From NCBI GenBank assembly GCA_031265355.1, contig JAISCT010000047.1, positions 124,001 to 188,000 on the forward strand: DNA of 64,000 bases, read 5' to 3'. The stretch comes from Oscillospiraceae bacterium. GTDB lineage: Bacteria > Bacillota > Clostridia > Oscillospirales > UBA929. The notes below the pieces were generated by a model. That model worked only from the letters and a program-made list of their open reading frames with translations, had not been told where the DNA came from and did no database searches. The position numbers and the translations under genes were made by a program. Positions 1 to 9,497 of this stretch are shown here, piece by piece (positions within the stretch are counted from its first letter, which is position 1; each line of letters begins with the position of its first letter).

Positions 1-1690
1 TTTCAAAACTTTTGGACGCCGCCGCCCATTCTATGTCGCCTCTGGGCGATGAGTTGTTCTCGGTCACGTCGCCCACGTGCGACGCGCCGAAGATGTTGTA
101 CTTGGCCCTATGGGCGCCGATCCATTCGAACATGGTGCTCATGATCAGAGACCCGCCGTCGGCGCCCCTCTTGTACTGCACGTAGTACTGCGTGTCGGGA
201 ATGAACACGAAGTTGTAGTTCTCAGGCTTGCTCAAGAAACTGACGTCACCGTTGTGGCCCAGTTGATCCGTATACACCGCATCAGGGACAAGACCCTCAT
301 TGTTTGGAATCAGCAGAAAGCTGTCCGGCCTGAAGCCTTTGGTCAGGCGGATTTCCTGAATCTCGCCTCTGAACTGCGGCGCGCCCAAGCTGCCGGCTGC
401 CTCCAACGCCAGGAATTCCTCCTGCGTGAGCAGGTTGCTCGTCGTTTGGTTCCAGTTTGCCCCATTAAAGTATGTCCCTTTCAAATAACCGTAATTGGCT
501 CCTACCGCCCACCCCAAACCATCCAGCTTATCGATGCCGGGCTGCGGACGGTTGTGGTTATCGCTCCTCAACACAGGCAAACCATCGATATAGAGCACGG
601 TGGTGTCGCCGTCGTTCCTGATCACGGCATAATGCAGCCTATCCCGTGTGACGCCGTAAGGATCGCTCCAAAAACAGGATTGGTAATTGTTGTTCAAGAT
701 TCTGGGGTCATGCGTTTTTACATGGGTGTTGTTGAACGTAAGCTGCAGATCCCCGGTCACACCGGCGTTCGTGTAATCGTTGCTTCCGCCGGTGTTGAAC
801 GAACCTTGGCTTGAGCCGTCCAGCTCGTTGTGCCAGTCCGTCCTGATATCATACGCCGAATTGGGCGTGCCGCGCTTTCCGAGCATGGCGGCCCATTGGC
901 CGGAATCCCGCGCCGAAAAGATGATCTCGAAGGTGTAGCCTTCCATGAATTCCTCGTCATCCAGCTCGCCGGAGGCGGTTACGAAGTATGCGCCCTGGTT
1001 AGACATCGGCGAGAACTTCAAACTTCGCGGACTTGTGCCAAGCGGTCCGCCGCCGCCTCGTAAAACATTGTCACCGAACGAAAGTGAATCGCCCGCGTTT
1101 TGCCCGGCGGCGATTTTTTGGCTCATCAGCAACAGGTCGTTGCCGCGCCCCGTCCTGTCTGAAATCTTCAAGCTGCTGTCCGCCAACGACCCGGACGTAT
1201 ACCCTTCTTCGTCGCTAAAGACCCAATGCGCCAGCGCCTCGTATTTCGCCGCGCCCAGCGTAAGCGTCTCCGCGCCGCAGAGCGGCGTCAAGACGGTTTC
1301 GTCCCAGGCAAAGGCCCTGACGATTTCGGCCTCTTCCGCCGCTGTGTGCCGCCAGACGGCGCCGCTTTCGAGCGCGGTGAGCGGGGCCGTCTCACTGTCC
1401 AACAGCCGGCCTTCGCCGTCATAACAGGCAAGCAGCAGTACGCCGCTCATCTCTTCCGTGTGCGCACCCGATACGGCCACCTCCCGGCGCTCCGGCACAT
1501 ACGCCAGCGAGAGGGCCACTCTCGCACCGCCGTCTCGCCTGTCCGGCGTGGTAAAGCTGTCTGCCGGCTCGGTCTCGCCATTTTCCACGGCATTTCTCTG
1601 CCATCCGTTCGCCGCAGCGCCGGGCATGAGAGAGAGCAGCACAACACCCGCCAGCAACCATGCCGTCCATGACTGTACTCGTTCGTTCAT
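1..1690 (-). CDS. Secreted LamG-domain calcineurin-like phosphoesterase (3' end outside window)
   Basis: The frame is open from an ATG at 1690 to the window edge (563 codons, C terminus missing). The SD GAGGAGG lies just upstream. Residues 1-28 form a signal peptide (short charged start, hydrophobic AWLLAGVVLLSLMPGAAA). A concanavalin-A/LamG-type sandwich covers roughly residues 150-470 (RDSGQWAAMLGKRGTPNSAY, then the end motif EIQEIRLTKGFRPD). A metallophosphoesterase domain starts near residue 495 with FVFIPDTQYY and continues with the metal-binding HVGDVTENN near residue 540, where the window ends. The likely role is an extracellular phosphohydrolase bound to glycan or surface material; the substrate is unknown. 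A fragment resembling its LamG end lies at 2836-2905. The family call is fairly sure, the function is not. Confidence 0.8.
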   Translation of the reverse strand, partial: MNERVQSWTAWLLAGVVLLSLMPGAAANGWQRNAVENGETEPADSFTTPDRRDGGARVALSLAYVPERREVAVSGAHTEEMSGVLLLACYDGEGRLLDSETAPLTALESGAVWRHTAAEEAEIVRAFAWDETVLTPLCGAETLTLGAAKYEALAHWVFSDEEGYTSGSLADSSLKISDRTGRGNDLLLMSQKIAAGQNAGDSLSFGDNVLRGGGGPLGTSPRSLKFSPMSNQGAYFVTASGELDDEEFMEGYTFEIIFSARDSGQWAAMLGKRGTPNSAYDIRTDWHNELDGSSQGSFNTGGSNDYTNAGVTGDLQLTFNNTHVKTHDPRILNNNYQSCFWSDPYGVTRDRLHYAVIRNDGDTTVLYIDGLPVLRSDNHNRPQPGIDKLDGLGWAVGANYGYLKGTYFNGANWNQTTSNLLTQEEFLALEAAGSLGAPQFRGEIQEIRLTKGFRPDSFLLIPNNEGLVPDAVYTDQLGHNGDVSFLSKPENYNFVFIPDTQYYVQYKRGADGGSLIMSTMFEWIGAHRAKYNIFGASHVGDVTENNSSPRGDIEWAAASKSFE

Positions 1691-1781
1691 GACTTTTTCC
1701 TCCTCATTGTCTATATATTCCGATCGTAACGGCAAAGGAACCCCTCCGCCACCATATTTTCGTCATGTCCGTGTAAAATTT

Positions 1782-1807
1782 GTGCGCGCCAAAAGCGCCG
1801 CAAGCGT
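1782..1807. repeat. Left copy of 26-nt direct repeat flanking the HepT/MntA region
   Basis: This copy starts GTGCGCGCCAAAAGC and matches 2898-2923 at 25 of 26 positions. The right copy overlaps a strong terminator; the left copy keeps only half of that hairpin. The two copies bracket mntA, hepT and a LamG relic. Confidence 0.7.
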
Positions 1808-2088
1808 CCGCGGAGCATCACGAATTTTTATTTGATTGCTATTTTGATCGGATTGTAGTATGCTGATACTTGTCAGGGAGTGGATACCGATGCCTTTCGA
1901 CAGCAGAGATATCATCGATGAAGCCGGACGCCATTTGGCCAACTGCCTTGGATCGAGTTTTAAGAAGGCAGCTCCGAGCCACAGGAGATATGAGCGCCCT
2001 CTCCAACACCGCCGCTTTGTTCAATCAGGGCCATGCCTTTTTGATAGGGAGTATTGCAGACAAAACACACGATAAGGACATGAGATTT
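1808..2088 (+). other. Gap before mntA with decayed frames
   Basis: There is no convincing intact gene here. Two overlapping plus frames (from about 1860 and 1870) give protein-like but unrecognised peptides that end by 2075 or run into mntA, which suggests a frameshifted remnant. A weak sigma-A-like promoter (TTGATT near 1832, TAGTAT near 1856) may drive mntA-hepT. Confidence 0.3.
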
Positions 2089-2382
2089 ATGCTGACACAT
2101 GAAGATATATGCCGGGCTGTAAAAAAAGCAGCCTCGAAATACAAGATTCAAAACGCCTATTATTTTGGTTCCTATGCCAGAGGAACTCAAAATGATGAGA
2201 GCGATTTGGATTTGTTGGTTGACTTCGATGTACCTTCAATTTCTTTGTTCACTATAGCGGGTCTGGCGGCGGATTTAGAGGAAGTTTTGCATACAGAAGT
2301 GGACGTACTGAAGCTGCCCTTGCCGAAAGAAACGCATCTGCGCATAGAAAAGATGGTGAAATGCTATGGAATTGAGGGATAG
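2089..2382 (+). CDS. mntA: MntA-type minimal nucleotidyltransferase antitoxin
   Basis: This 97-residue protein has the nucleotidyltransferase motif GSYARGTQNDESDLD, an exact GSX10DXD, and a third Asp in the VDVLK strand. In HepT/MntA (type VII) systems MntA adds AMP to a Tyr of the HepT toxin and so silences it. The ATG at 2089 was chosen because AAGGA at 2074-2078 sits about 10 nt upstream; the ATG at 2080 would touch that SD. The frame continues upstream but that part does not resemble the family. The gene overlaps hepT by 17 nt, as expected for a coupled pair. Confidence 0.88.
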   Translation: MLTHEDICRAVKKAASKYKIQNAYYFGSYARGTQNDESDLDLLVDFDVPSISLFTIAGLAADLEEVLHTEVDVLKLPLPKETHLRIEKMVKCYGIEG

Positions 2383-2788
2383 ACGCATACTGGCCAAGAT
2401 GCGAGAAGAATCACGGCTTGTCAGCAAGTTCATGGACGGCGTTGAATATAACGGGTTCATGCAAAACGAAGAAAAAAAGCGAGCTGTGACACAGACTCTG
2501 GCCAACATCGGCGAGCTTTGCCATGTTTTGTCCGACGACGTGAAAGCGCAGTACAAAAATATCCCTTGGTCGGCAATTCGTAAGACAAGGAATGTCATTG
2601 CTCACGATTATGAATCCGTGGATTTTACAGACATTTGGCATTCCGCAACGATTGATGTACTTGACTTGGCGGTAGAAATTGACGCAATTGAGCGCGATAT
2701 TGGCGTAGAGCTATATAGCGATTCGGAGCGTGAAGCCAATTATAATGAAATTTTAAACGCAATCAAGGAAGCTGATGAAGCAAGATAA
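2366..2788 (+). CDS. hepT: HepT-type HEPN toxin (DUF86 RNase)
   Basis: A 140-residue helical HEPN protein. The segment RNVIAHDY fits RX4HXY exactly: Arg and His form the RNase site and the Tyr is the residue AMPylated by MntA. By family knowledge it acts as a growth-arresting RNase when unmodified. The start overlaps the end of mntA. The tail after the HEPN core (about 25 residues, acidic and helical) is longer than in many HepT proteins. The pair is flanked by 26-nt direct repeats, which fits acquisition as a small mobile module. Confidence 0.88.
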   Translation: MELRDRRILAKMREESRLVSKFMDGVEYNGFMQNEEKKRAVTQTLANIGELCHVLSDDVKAQYKNIPWSAIRKTRNVIAHDYESVDFTDIWHSATIDVLDLAVEIDAIERDIGVELYSDSEREANYNEILNAIKEADEAR

Positions 2789-2835
2789 ACGATATGCTTA
2801 TGGGACTTATAACTCCTTTGACGAATATCCCCAGA

Positions 2836-2905
2836 GCGCCATCCGGCCTGAAACCTTTGGTCAGGCAGATTTCCTGAAACTCTCCTTCTAAATTGCGGTG
2901 CGCGC
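2836..2905 (-). pseudogene. LamG-domain relic similar to the gene at 1-1690
   Basis: Read leftwards, this stretch gives FQEICLTKGFRPD, matching IQEIRLTKGFRPD in the LamG gene (bases 313-388). DNA similarity is visible over about 65 nt. It has no start and no full domain. It begins exactly at the GGCGCGC that follows the terminator at 2908-2949, so it looks like the leftover of a second LamG gene. Confidence 0.6.
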
Positions 2906-2923
2906 CAAAAGCGCCGCAGGCGT
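2898..2923. repeat. Right copy of 26-nt direct repeat flanking the HepT/MntA region
   Basis: It matches 1782-1807 at 25 of 26 positions. It overlaps the left arm of the terminator at 2908-2949. Confidence 0.7.
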
Positions 2924-2949
2924 TGTATCCACAACGTCTGCGGCGCTTT
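2908..2949. terminator. Intrinsic terminator after the GH2 gene
   Basis: A 19-bp stem (AAAGCGCCGCAG... pairing with ...CTGCGGCGCTTT, one G-T pair) closes a 4-nt loop. T or A runs lie on both sides, so it can act in both directions. It lies 53 nt beyond the GH2 stop codon. Confidence 0.85.
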
Positions 2950-3002
2950 ATGAGACATGGGTTTAGCCCAAACAGTGCCCCGTTAGGCTCTGTCAGAACT
3001 CG

Positions 3003-6000
3003 TTACGGCGTCGCCTCCGCCGCGGGGCCAAGCGGGTTGTTCTGGTCGTCCCAGACAAACAGTCCGACGGAATAGCCGGACCCAAATGCGGCTTCCGCCG
3101 CGTTGCTGAGCCTCGTGAGGTCGTCTTTCGCCGCTGTGAACGCCTCGATGTCCGTGCTGACCAGCCGTCCGGCGGGGTCATATATGGCAAGGAGACTGTT
3201 TCCGGTCACGCTGTCCGGCGTATAGTTTTCGACAAGCGTCTGGAACCTGACTTCAGATGCCGTTTGCTCAGAAGACTGCACCGTGGCGTATGCCCCCTGC
3301 TCCGCAACCGCGAGCCAGCTGATCATCGGCTGGGTGTTGCCGCCCGCCGCCGCGCCAGCCGTCTTGTACATGCTGACTTTCACGACCGTGGGCGCGCTCA
3401 GCGTGAAGAACAGGGTGTCCGTCTGGCGTGAACCAACCGCCGCGCCATTGGCTGTTGACAGCGTATTGTTCACCGTCGCCAGCAACCGCCCGTCTTCGTC
3501 GATCACATCGATCGTATACGGTCTTGCGACGTCGGCGCCCTGCGGCCAGAACTCGTGGATACCTGTCGTCAGCATGTAACTGCCGGCCGGCAGCGACAAC
3601 TCGTACGTCATAACGGCGGCGTTCGCGTCGTCCCAGGAGTACCAGCCATAATGGAATTTGTCGGTGTAGTTTGGCACCTTGTAATACTGAAGATTCTCAT
3701 TGATCGCCGGGTGCATGACCGCGCCGGTCACGCCGTAGGCCCCGGTCTCCGTCGTATAGCCCCAGGAACCGTCGCCCTTTGCCTTGTCGGGCGCATCGCC
3801 GTTGAGCAAATCTGCCACAAGGGCGCTGACGCTGTTCCAGGCGCGCGAGCCGACGGCCTTTTTCCCGTCGGCGGCCTCGACCATCGAACCCGCGTCAATG
3901 AAATACTTGAGCCCGCGCGGTACTATCTCGATATCGGCGGATACGTTGGCGGTCACGCCGTCCGCGGTCGCCGTGCCCGTGACGGTAATCGTCTGATAGG
4001 CTTTTGCCTGCGCCGGCAGCGCCGCCAGCGTATTCCAAACGACCGCGGCCGTCTTATTGCCGTGGCCGTACGTAGATACCGTCACGGTCGCCGGCAGTTT
4101 CGCCCCTATGCCGCCCGGCGTCGCTTCGTGTACATAAAGCGCCGAATGGAGGTTTGTCAAGATGCCGGTAATCTCGTCGGGATCGGTCGGAACCGCGGTG
4201 CCCGGCTGATAGATCTGCACCCACGCCACGTCTGGGCCTTGGTTTTGTGTTCTGGCGTAGAACGTCAGCGTAAGCTCACAATCCGCGGCGAGCGTAATAG
4301 CGGTCGGGCTCGCGCCGTTGTTTAGAATCTGCTGTCTGGTGGAACTGCTGACCGACGCCTGCCCCAGCGACTGTGTGCGCGCGGCGCCGTCATTCCAAGT
4401 GGCTATCATCTCCGTTGTTCTCGGTCCGGACCACCACTCGTACAGACACGCCGCCACGACATATGTCCCGGCTTTCATCGCAATTCTGTAGCGGTAGTTG
4501 ACGCCGGCGGTATTGGTATTTCCGTAAAGGCCGGTGTCAATCTTGGTTGATTCATAGGTACCTGTGCGCACGCCGAGTCCGGCGGACGGCGAACCCTCCT
4601 GATAACCCCAGGAGTTCGCGGCGTACGCCTTGTCGGAGACTGTGTTCACCAGAGCCGCTCCGACAAGACCTTTCACGGCGTCGTACAGATCGGAGCCGCT
4701 CGCCGCGGTGCCGGAGTTAATCCAGGCGACCGTGCCGGGTTTGATGACCTCGACCTTCACACCGGTGAACGTTTTGCCGCCGACCGTCACGGAAGCGTTT
4801 GTCACGGTGGCAAACGCCGCGCCGGTCACGTTGCCCCAGACGGCCGGCAGGGTGGCTTCTTTTCCCGTGGCCGTGACCACTTCGACAACCCTTGGCAGAC
4901 CGGTGAGCGCCGTGCCGGTGGGCGTTCCGCTGGTGTTGTAGGCGGCGAACGCCGTTTTCTTGAGGCTGGCGATCTCAACGTTTCTCACGGTCACGTTGTA
5001 CGTCCGTGTCGTCACACCGTCATCCGCCGTCACCGTGTACGCAGCGGCCGTACCGACGGTGAACGTCTGCGCGCCGGATGGCGCGTAGGAAGCGCCCGGG
5101 GACACAGTCACGGCTGGCGTAACACCTGCTAAGTCTGTGCCCGGAATGACGTATACCGTGATGTCGCCGCCCTCAATCACCCCATGGGCGGCGGAACCGT
5201 CCAGATCGGTCAGACTGAACGCGGTGATGTTGCATTCCGTCGATTTCGCAACCGTCACCGTCACGCTGTATTGTTTTGTGTGGCTGCCGTCGGCGGACGT
5301 CACGGAGTACGCCTTCGCGACCCCGGGGACAAACGTCACGGCGCCCGACGGGCCGTACGCCGCGCCCGCGGACACGAACACCACCGGCGTCACGTCGGCA
5401 AGGTCTGTGCCGTACGGCACGGTGACGGCGATGTCACTCCCGTCGACCACGCCGGCCGCTCCGGCCAGTGTGAAGCCGATGATGTCGCCGGCGGTGGCCG
5501 GCGAGAGCGTGATCGTGACCGTGTAGGTCTTCGTGCTCTGCGGCGTGACGACCGTCACGGCAACCGGGCCGCGCGAGAAGTCCAGCGCTCCCTCCGTTTG
5601 AAGCGTCGCGCCGAGGGATACCTCGATCTCCGGCGTGACGCTCGTGAGCGGACCGAAGTTGTCCGGCAGGCTGACGGCGATCGTACCGGCTTCGTTGTCG
5701 ACGAGGCCTGGGTTGGTCCCGATTTTGAAGCTCGTGATAAACGGCTCAATCGACTCCGCGAGGGCTTTCAACTCATTGTACGCATTCAGCGCGGCGACCG
5801 TATCGTTCGTGGGCCCGCCGACGCCTGCCGCCGTCTGATACACCGGATGCGACACCGGAACACCCATCTCACGGGCAATCGGCAGATAGTCCTGAATGTT
5901 TTGGTAGAAGTTGCGCGCCGATGTCCAGAACGCATTGGCGTCGTCGACGGTGCTGTCTTCGCCGCCGTCGATGGGTTTCAGCGAGAAGTTGTAATTGTAT

Positions 6001-9000
6001 GTCCTCACGCCGTTGATGTTAATCCTGTACTGACCCAGCGGGCGGGCGCCCCATGTATTGTCGCCGCCGGCGCCGGTGCTGGCCAGATTGACGCGCAGGT
6101 ATGTCGCGTAGGTGGCGTCATTCGCGTGGAGGTCGAGCGTCTGATACGCGTGCCTTGAGGTACTGCCCCCGGTGGCGCTGGCGCGGCTCAGCTCCCAGGG
6201 CTGGAAATGCAGCGCGTTGAACTCGATAAGGCTCGTTGCGTTGTAGGCGTTCGTGCCGCTGAACGCGTTGTTGGCGGCGAATTTGCCCGCCTTGACCATC
6301 AGACCAAACCCCGCGTCGTTTGTCAGGGTGAGCCAGCGCGTGTCGTTTTTGGTCCCCATCTCCTGAGACCTCTGGTACATGACGAAGTTTTCGGCCACCG
6401 TGTTGCGGTAGATCCCCGCGTGGACGCCGAGCCGGCGGTCGACATAGGCGTCGTTCGGGCCGCGTCCGTACCACGTGAGGTTCTCAAACCCGGGGCTGAG
6501 GGTCATGATCGTCCCGATTTCGGGGACCTCGTTTGCGCTGGACGGAGCGCCGCTGAACGCGTACGTCTCGTTCACTTTGATCTCGCCGTCTGGGTAAACC
6601 GTATACGTGGTCGTCGCCGTCAGGTTTTTGGCCGACCAGGTATTCGGCACGGTGAGGATCACAAGGTTGCCCGCATCGGTCTGCTGCCTCGTGACGGTGC
6701 CGAGCGCAAACGCCGGATTGGCCCACGACCACATATTCGTTTCGACGTTGCTGGCGGCCCGCTCGTTGTCCAACACGCCGCGGTAGAAGTTCGGCACGGG
6801 ACCGCTCGTGAGGATCTCGACGCCTTTGTACTTGTACGACGTGATGACGCCGTTTGTAAACGCAACCGAGAAATCCCGGCCGGTAATGACGGAGTTGGCG
6901 GCCGGGCCGGTCACCGTCAGGGTGTCGCCGCCGACCGGCAGGACCGCGGCGGCCGGACCGTTTGTGACGGTGAGCGCGAACTGCTCCCTGGCGATTTCAA
7001 AGCCTTTCTTCGCCCAAAGCGTGTCGTCTCTCAGTCGGTACCTGACGTTGAACAGGTATTCCGCGCCGGGCTTCGGGTTCGGGATGGCGCCGAAAACCGT
7101 CGTGATCTCCGCCGACGTGCTCTTCGCGGCGTTGATGTCCGACGGCGCCGGTCCCACATCGTGAGCGCCGGTCCCCGACAGGACGACGACGCCGTTTTCC
7201 GTCACATCCCACGCCATATCAAACTCATTGACGTTGGCAAACAGGTTTTTGTTTCTGATGTTGTAGGTGACGCTGGTGTCGTCGTTGCGCACGCGGGTGC
7301 CGCGGATCATCTGGTTGTAGTACTTCAGCTCGCCAATCGACTCTTTTGGGGTGCCGTCGGCAAACAGCACGCCGTCGCCGATGAACCAGCCGTCGTTTGA
7401 AGTGTCCTGCCAGTCGCCGCCGACCGCCAAGTATCCCACCTCAGGGAATTGGCCGCGTTTGTTGGGCTGCGGCGTCCATATCGACTGATCGATCCAGTCC
7501 CAGACGGCGCCGCCGATACATCTGTTGTTGTTTTCGAACACATCGATGTACTCGCGGTAGTTGCCGTTCGAGTTGCCCTCACCGTGCGAATATTCACACA
7601 GGTACTGCGGCCTGCTCCCGCCTCTGCTGTTCCAGGCGGAAGCGGTGTCGTACATGTAACTCAGCACGTCGCCCACGGCGGTGCTGCTCTGGCCGCTGGG
7701 TACGCTCTGATTCTCGAACTCACAGTGAATCGGCCGGCTCGTTTCGCGGGCCCTGATCCAATCTTTTCCATATGTGTTCATTCCGGTGCCGCCGCCGGAC
7801 TCGTTGCCGAGCGACCAACCCCATATGCAGGCGTAGTTTTTGTCGCGCTCGTACATGTTCACCTGGCGGTCGCGGATGGCCTGGCCCCAGATGGCGGAGT
7901 TCGTACTGACCGTTATGTTGCGGTACTGATGTGTCTCCAGGTTTGCCTCGTCAAGTATGTAGATGCCGTATTCGTCCGCGATGTCATAGTACATCGTGCT
8001 GTGCGGGTAGTGCGACATGCGGATATGGTTGAAGTTGTTCTCCTTCATGATGCGAAGGTTCTGCCTGATCAGCGCTTCCGGCATGTAGCGGCCCGTATAC
8101 GGGTTCAGCTCATGGGTATTCGTTCCGTGCAGCAAGATGCGCTGGCCGTTGATGAAAACACGCGGGCTTGTGCTGTTGTTTGTGAACGAAATGACGCGGA
8201 AACCGACGCGTATGCAGATATACTCGTCTCCGACGCGCAGCACCAGTTTGTACAGATTGGGGTGCTCGGCCGACCAGGGCTTCACGTCCAGGTTTGTGAA
8301 ATTCAGCGTCCTTCTCGCGCCCTGCAGCGACAGGTTCCTGTAGCCCATGCCGATCTGCCAGCCGGTGTACGTCGTGCCCGTGCTTGTCTCAACCGTCTCG
8401 AACGCCCCGGCACTGCTGGAGAGCTCGTCCGAGACCGGATTGCCCTCCGCATCATACAGCCGCGCGTAGACCGTCGTGCCCTCGCGGCCCTCCGTATCGG
8501 CCGCGGCCCAGTCGCGCAGGAAGGCCGTCACCGACAGATCCCAACGGCCGTTGTAGCCGCCCGCCACCGTCGGGGCCGGCACGGCTTGGAAGTCGTACAC
8601 GTCAACCTTACGCCTGGCAAGCAGGTATATGTCGCGGAATATGCCCGAGATACGGATCATGTCCTGGTCTTCCAGCCATGATCCGGTCGTCCAGCGGATG
8701 ACCTGAACGACGATGATATTGTCGCCGTCAAAGTTCAGCGCGCCGGTGATGTCGAACTCCTTGTGCGTCATCGTGTCTTCGGAATACCCGATTGGAACGC
8801 CGTTTAGCCACACATAGAAGCCGTCCGCGCCGTCGAGGTTCAGCGTGACCGTGCGGCCGGCCCAGCCGGCGGGCACCGTGAAGTGACGCCTGTAGGTACC
8901 GACGCCGTTGTAGTTCTGCGGGGCGTTCTGGTTGTTGATGCCGTTGCTCATCGAGTTTGCATAGTTTGTCCCGTTGATTGTCTCGCTGTTGCCCCAGCCG

Positions 9001-9497
9001 TAGCCGTTGTTTTTGTACGTGATCTTGTCGTACTTCGTGATCTTCGTCGATGTCCCCAAGAGATAATCCGGGTTCCAGTTGATCTGCCAGTTGCTCGGAA
9101 CCGCCATGTTGTCCCAGCCGCTGTCGTCGAAATCCGGTTCCAAGAAGCGGCTCTCCCGACCGATCTGCGGCGCTGTCTCGGGCCAGGGGCGCTGCGACGG
9201 GTTGATTGAGTAAAGGAATTTCCACGCGCCCTCGTCGGTGGCGCGCAAGTCGCTGAGCGTCATATAGTACGTGTTGCCGTCGCTCTCGGGATACATCGTG
9301 TACCCGTCGAGCGCGCTTTTCAGCGAATCATAGGTGTAGTAGTGGGCGCGGGCGTTCTCGCTGCCCTTCGCGAATGTGGTCGAGTTGCCGGTCCACTCGC
9401 CGCCGGTCAGCGTCACGGCCGCATTGGCCGTGACAGCCGGCAAAACAAACAGAGCGACCGCCATGACCGACATTGCCACGAAAAACTTTACCCTCAT
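3003..9497 (-). CDS. Secreted multidomain GH2 beta-galactosidase
   Basis: A 2164-residue exported enzyme that should cleave terminal beta-galactosides or related glycans outside the cell. Residues 1-26 are a signal peptide. Then come the GH2 sugar-binding domain (about 70-290, EPDFDDSGWDNMAVPSNWQ), the Ig-like domain (300-430) and the TIM barrel (440-745), with acid/base Glu near 566 in GNES and nucleophile Glu near 635 in CEYSHGEGNS. A beta-galactosidase small-chain domain follows at about 870-1130. The last 1000 residues hold three cadherin-like/DUF5018-type repeats, Ig-like domains and two malectin-like carbohydrate-binding modules. No LPXTG, dockerin or SLH anchor is visible. The SD is GAAAGGT. 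Its start overlaps the stop of a short upstream frame (ATGA). LacZ itself is about half this length. Confidence 0.92.
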   Translation of the reverse strand: MRVKFFVAMSVMAVALFVLPAVTANAAVTLTGGEWTGNSTTFAKGSENARAHYYTYDSLKSALDGYTMYPESDGNTYYMTLSDLRATDEGAWKFLYSINPSQRPWPETAPQIGRESRFLEPDFDDSGWDNMAVPSNWQINWNPDYLLGTSTKITKYDKITYKNNGYGWGNSETINGTNYANSMSNGINNQNAPQNYNGVGTYRRHFTVPAGWAGRTVTLNLDGADGFYVWLNGVPIGYSEDTMTHKEFDITGALNFDGDNIIVVQVIRWTTGSWLEDQDMIRISGIFRDIYLLARRKVDVYDFQAVPAPTVAGGYNGRWDLSVTAFLRDWAAADTEGREGTTVYARLYDAEGNPVSDELSSSAGAFETVETSTGTTYTGWQIGMGYRNLSLQGARRTLNFTNLDVKPWSAEHPNLYKLVLRVGDEYICIRVGFRVISFTNNSTSPRVFINGQRILLHGTNTHELNPYTGRYMPEALIRQNLRIMKENNFNHIRMSHYPHSTMYYDIADEYGIYILDEANLETHQYRNITVSTNSAIWGQAIRDRQVNMYERDKNYACIWGWSLGNESGGGTGMNTYGKDWIRARETSRPIHCEFENQSVPSGQSSTAVGDVLSYMYDTASAWNSRGGSRPQYLCEYSHGEGNSNGNYREYIDVFENNNRCIGGAVWDWIDQSIWTPQPNKRGQFPEVGYLAVGGDWQDTSNDGWFIGDGVLFADGTPKESIGELKYYNQMIRGTRVRNDDTSVTYNIRNKNLFANVNEFDMAWDVTENGVVVLSGTGAHDVGPAPSDINAAKSTSAEITTVFGAIPNPKPGAEYLFNVRYRLRDDTLWAKKGFEIAREQFALTVTNGPAAAVLPVGGDTLTVTGPAANSVITGRDFSVAFTNGVITSYKYKGVEILTSGPVPNFYRGVLDNERAASNVETNMWSWANPAFALGTVTRQQTDAGNLVILTVPNTWSAKNLTATTTYTVYPDGEIKVNETYAFSGAPSSANEVPEIGTIMTLSPGFENLTWYGRGPNDAYVDRRLGVHAGIYRNTVAENFVMYQRSQEMGTKNDTRWLTLTNDAGFGLMVKAGKFAANNAFSGTNAYNATSLIEFNALHFQPWELSRASATGGSTSRHAYQTLDLHANDATYATYLRVNLASTGAGGDNTWGARPLGQYRININGVRTYNYNFSLKPIDGGEDSTVDDANAFWTSARNFYQNIQDYLPIAREMGVPVSHPVYQTAAGVGGPTNDTVAALNAYNELKALAESIEPFITSFKIGTNPGLVDNEAGTIAVSLPDNFGPLTSVTPEIEVSLGATLQTEGALDFSRGPVAVTVVTPQSTKTYTVTITLSPATAGDIIGFTLAGAAGVVDGSDIAVTVPYGTDLADVTPVVFVSAGAAYGPSGAVTFVPGVAKAYSVTSADGSHTKQYSVTVTVAKSTECNITAFSLTDLDGSAAHGVIEGGDITVYVIPGTDLAGVTPAVTVSPGASYAPSGAQTFTVGTAAAYTVTADDGVTTRTYNVTVRNVEIASLKKTAFAAYNTSGTPTGTALTGLPRVVEVVTATGKEATLPAVWGNVTGAAFATVTNASVTVGGKTFTGVKVEVIKPGTVAWINSGTAASGSDLYDAVKGLVGAALVNTVSDKAYAANSWGYQEGSPSAGLGVRTGTYESTKIDTGLYGNTNTAGVNYRYRIAMKAGTYVVAACLYEWWSGPRTTEMIATWNDGAARTQSLGQASVSSSTRQQILNNGASPTAITLAADCELTLTFYARTQNQGPDVAWVQIYQPGTAVPTDPDEITGILTNLHSALYVHEATPGGIGAKLPATVTVSTYGHGNKTAAVVWNTLAALPAQAKAYQTITVTGTATADGVTANVSADIEIVPRGLKYFIDAGSMVEAADGKKAVGSRAWNSVSALVADLLNGDAPDKAKGDGSWGYTTETGAYGVTGAVMHPAINENLQYYKVPNYTDKFHYGWYSWDDANAAVMTYELSLPAGSYMLTTGIHEFWPQGADVARPYTIDVIDEDGRLLATVNNTLSTANGAAVGSRQTDTLFFTLSAPTVVKVSMYKTAGAAAGGNTQPMISWLAVAEQGAYATVQSSEQTASEVRFQTLVENYTPDSVTGNSLLAIYDPAGRLVSTDIEAFTAAKDDLTRLSNAAEAAFGSGYSVGLFVWDDQNNPLGPAAEATP

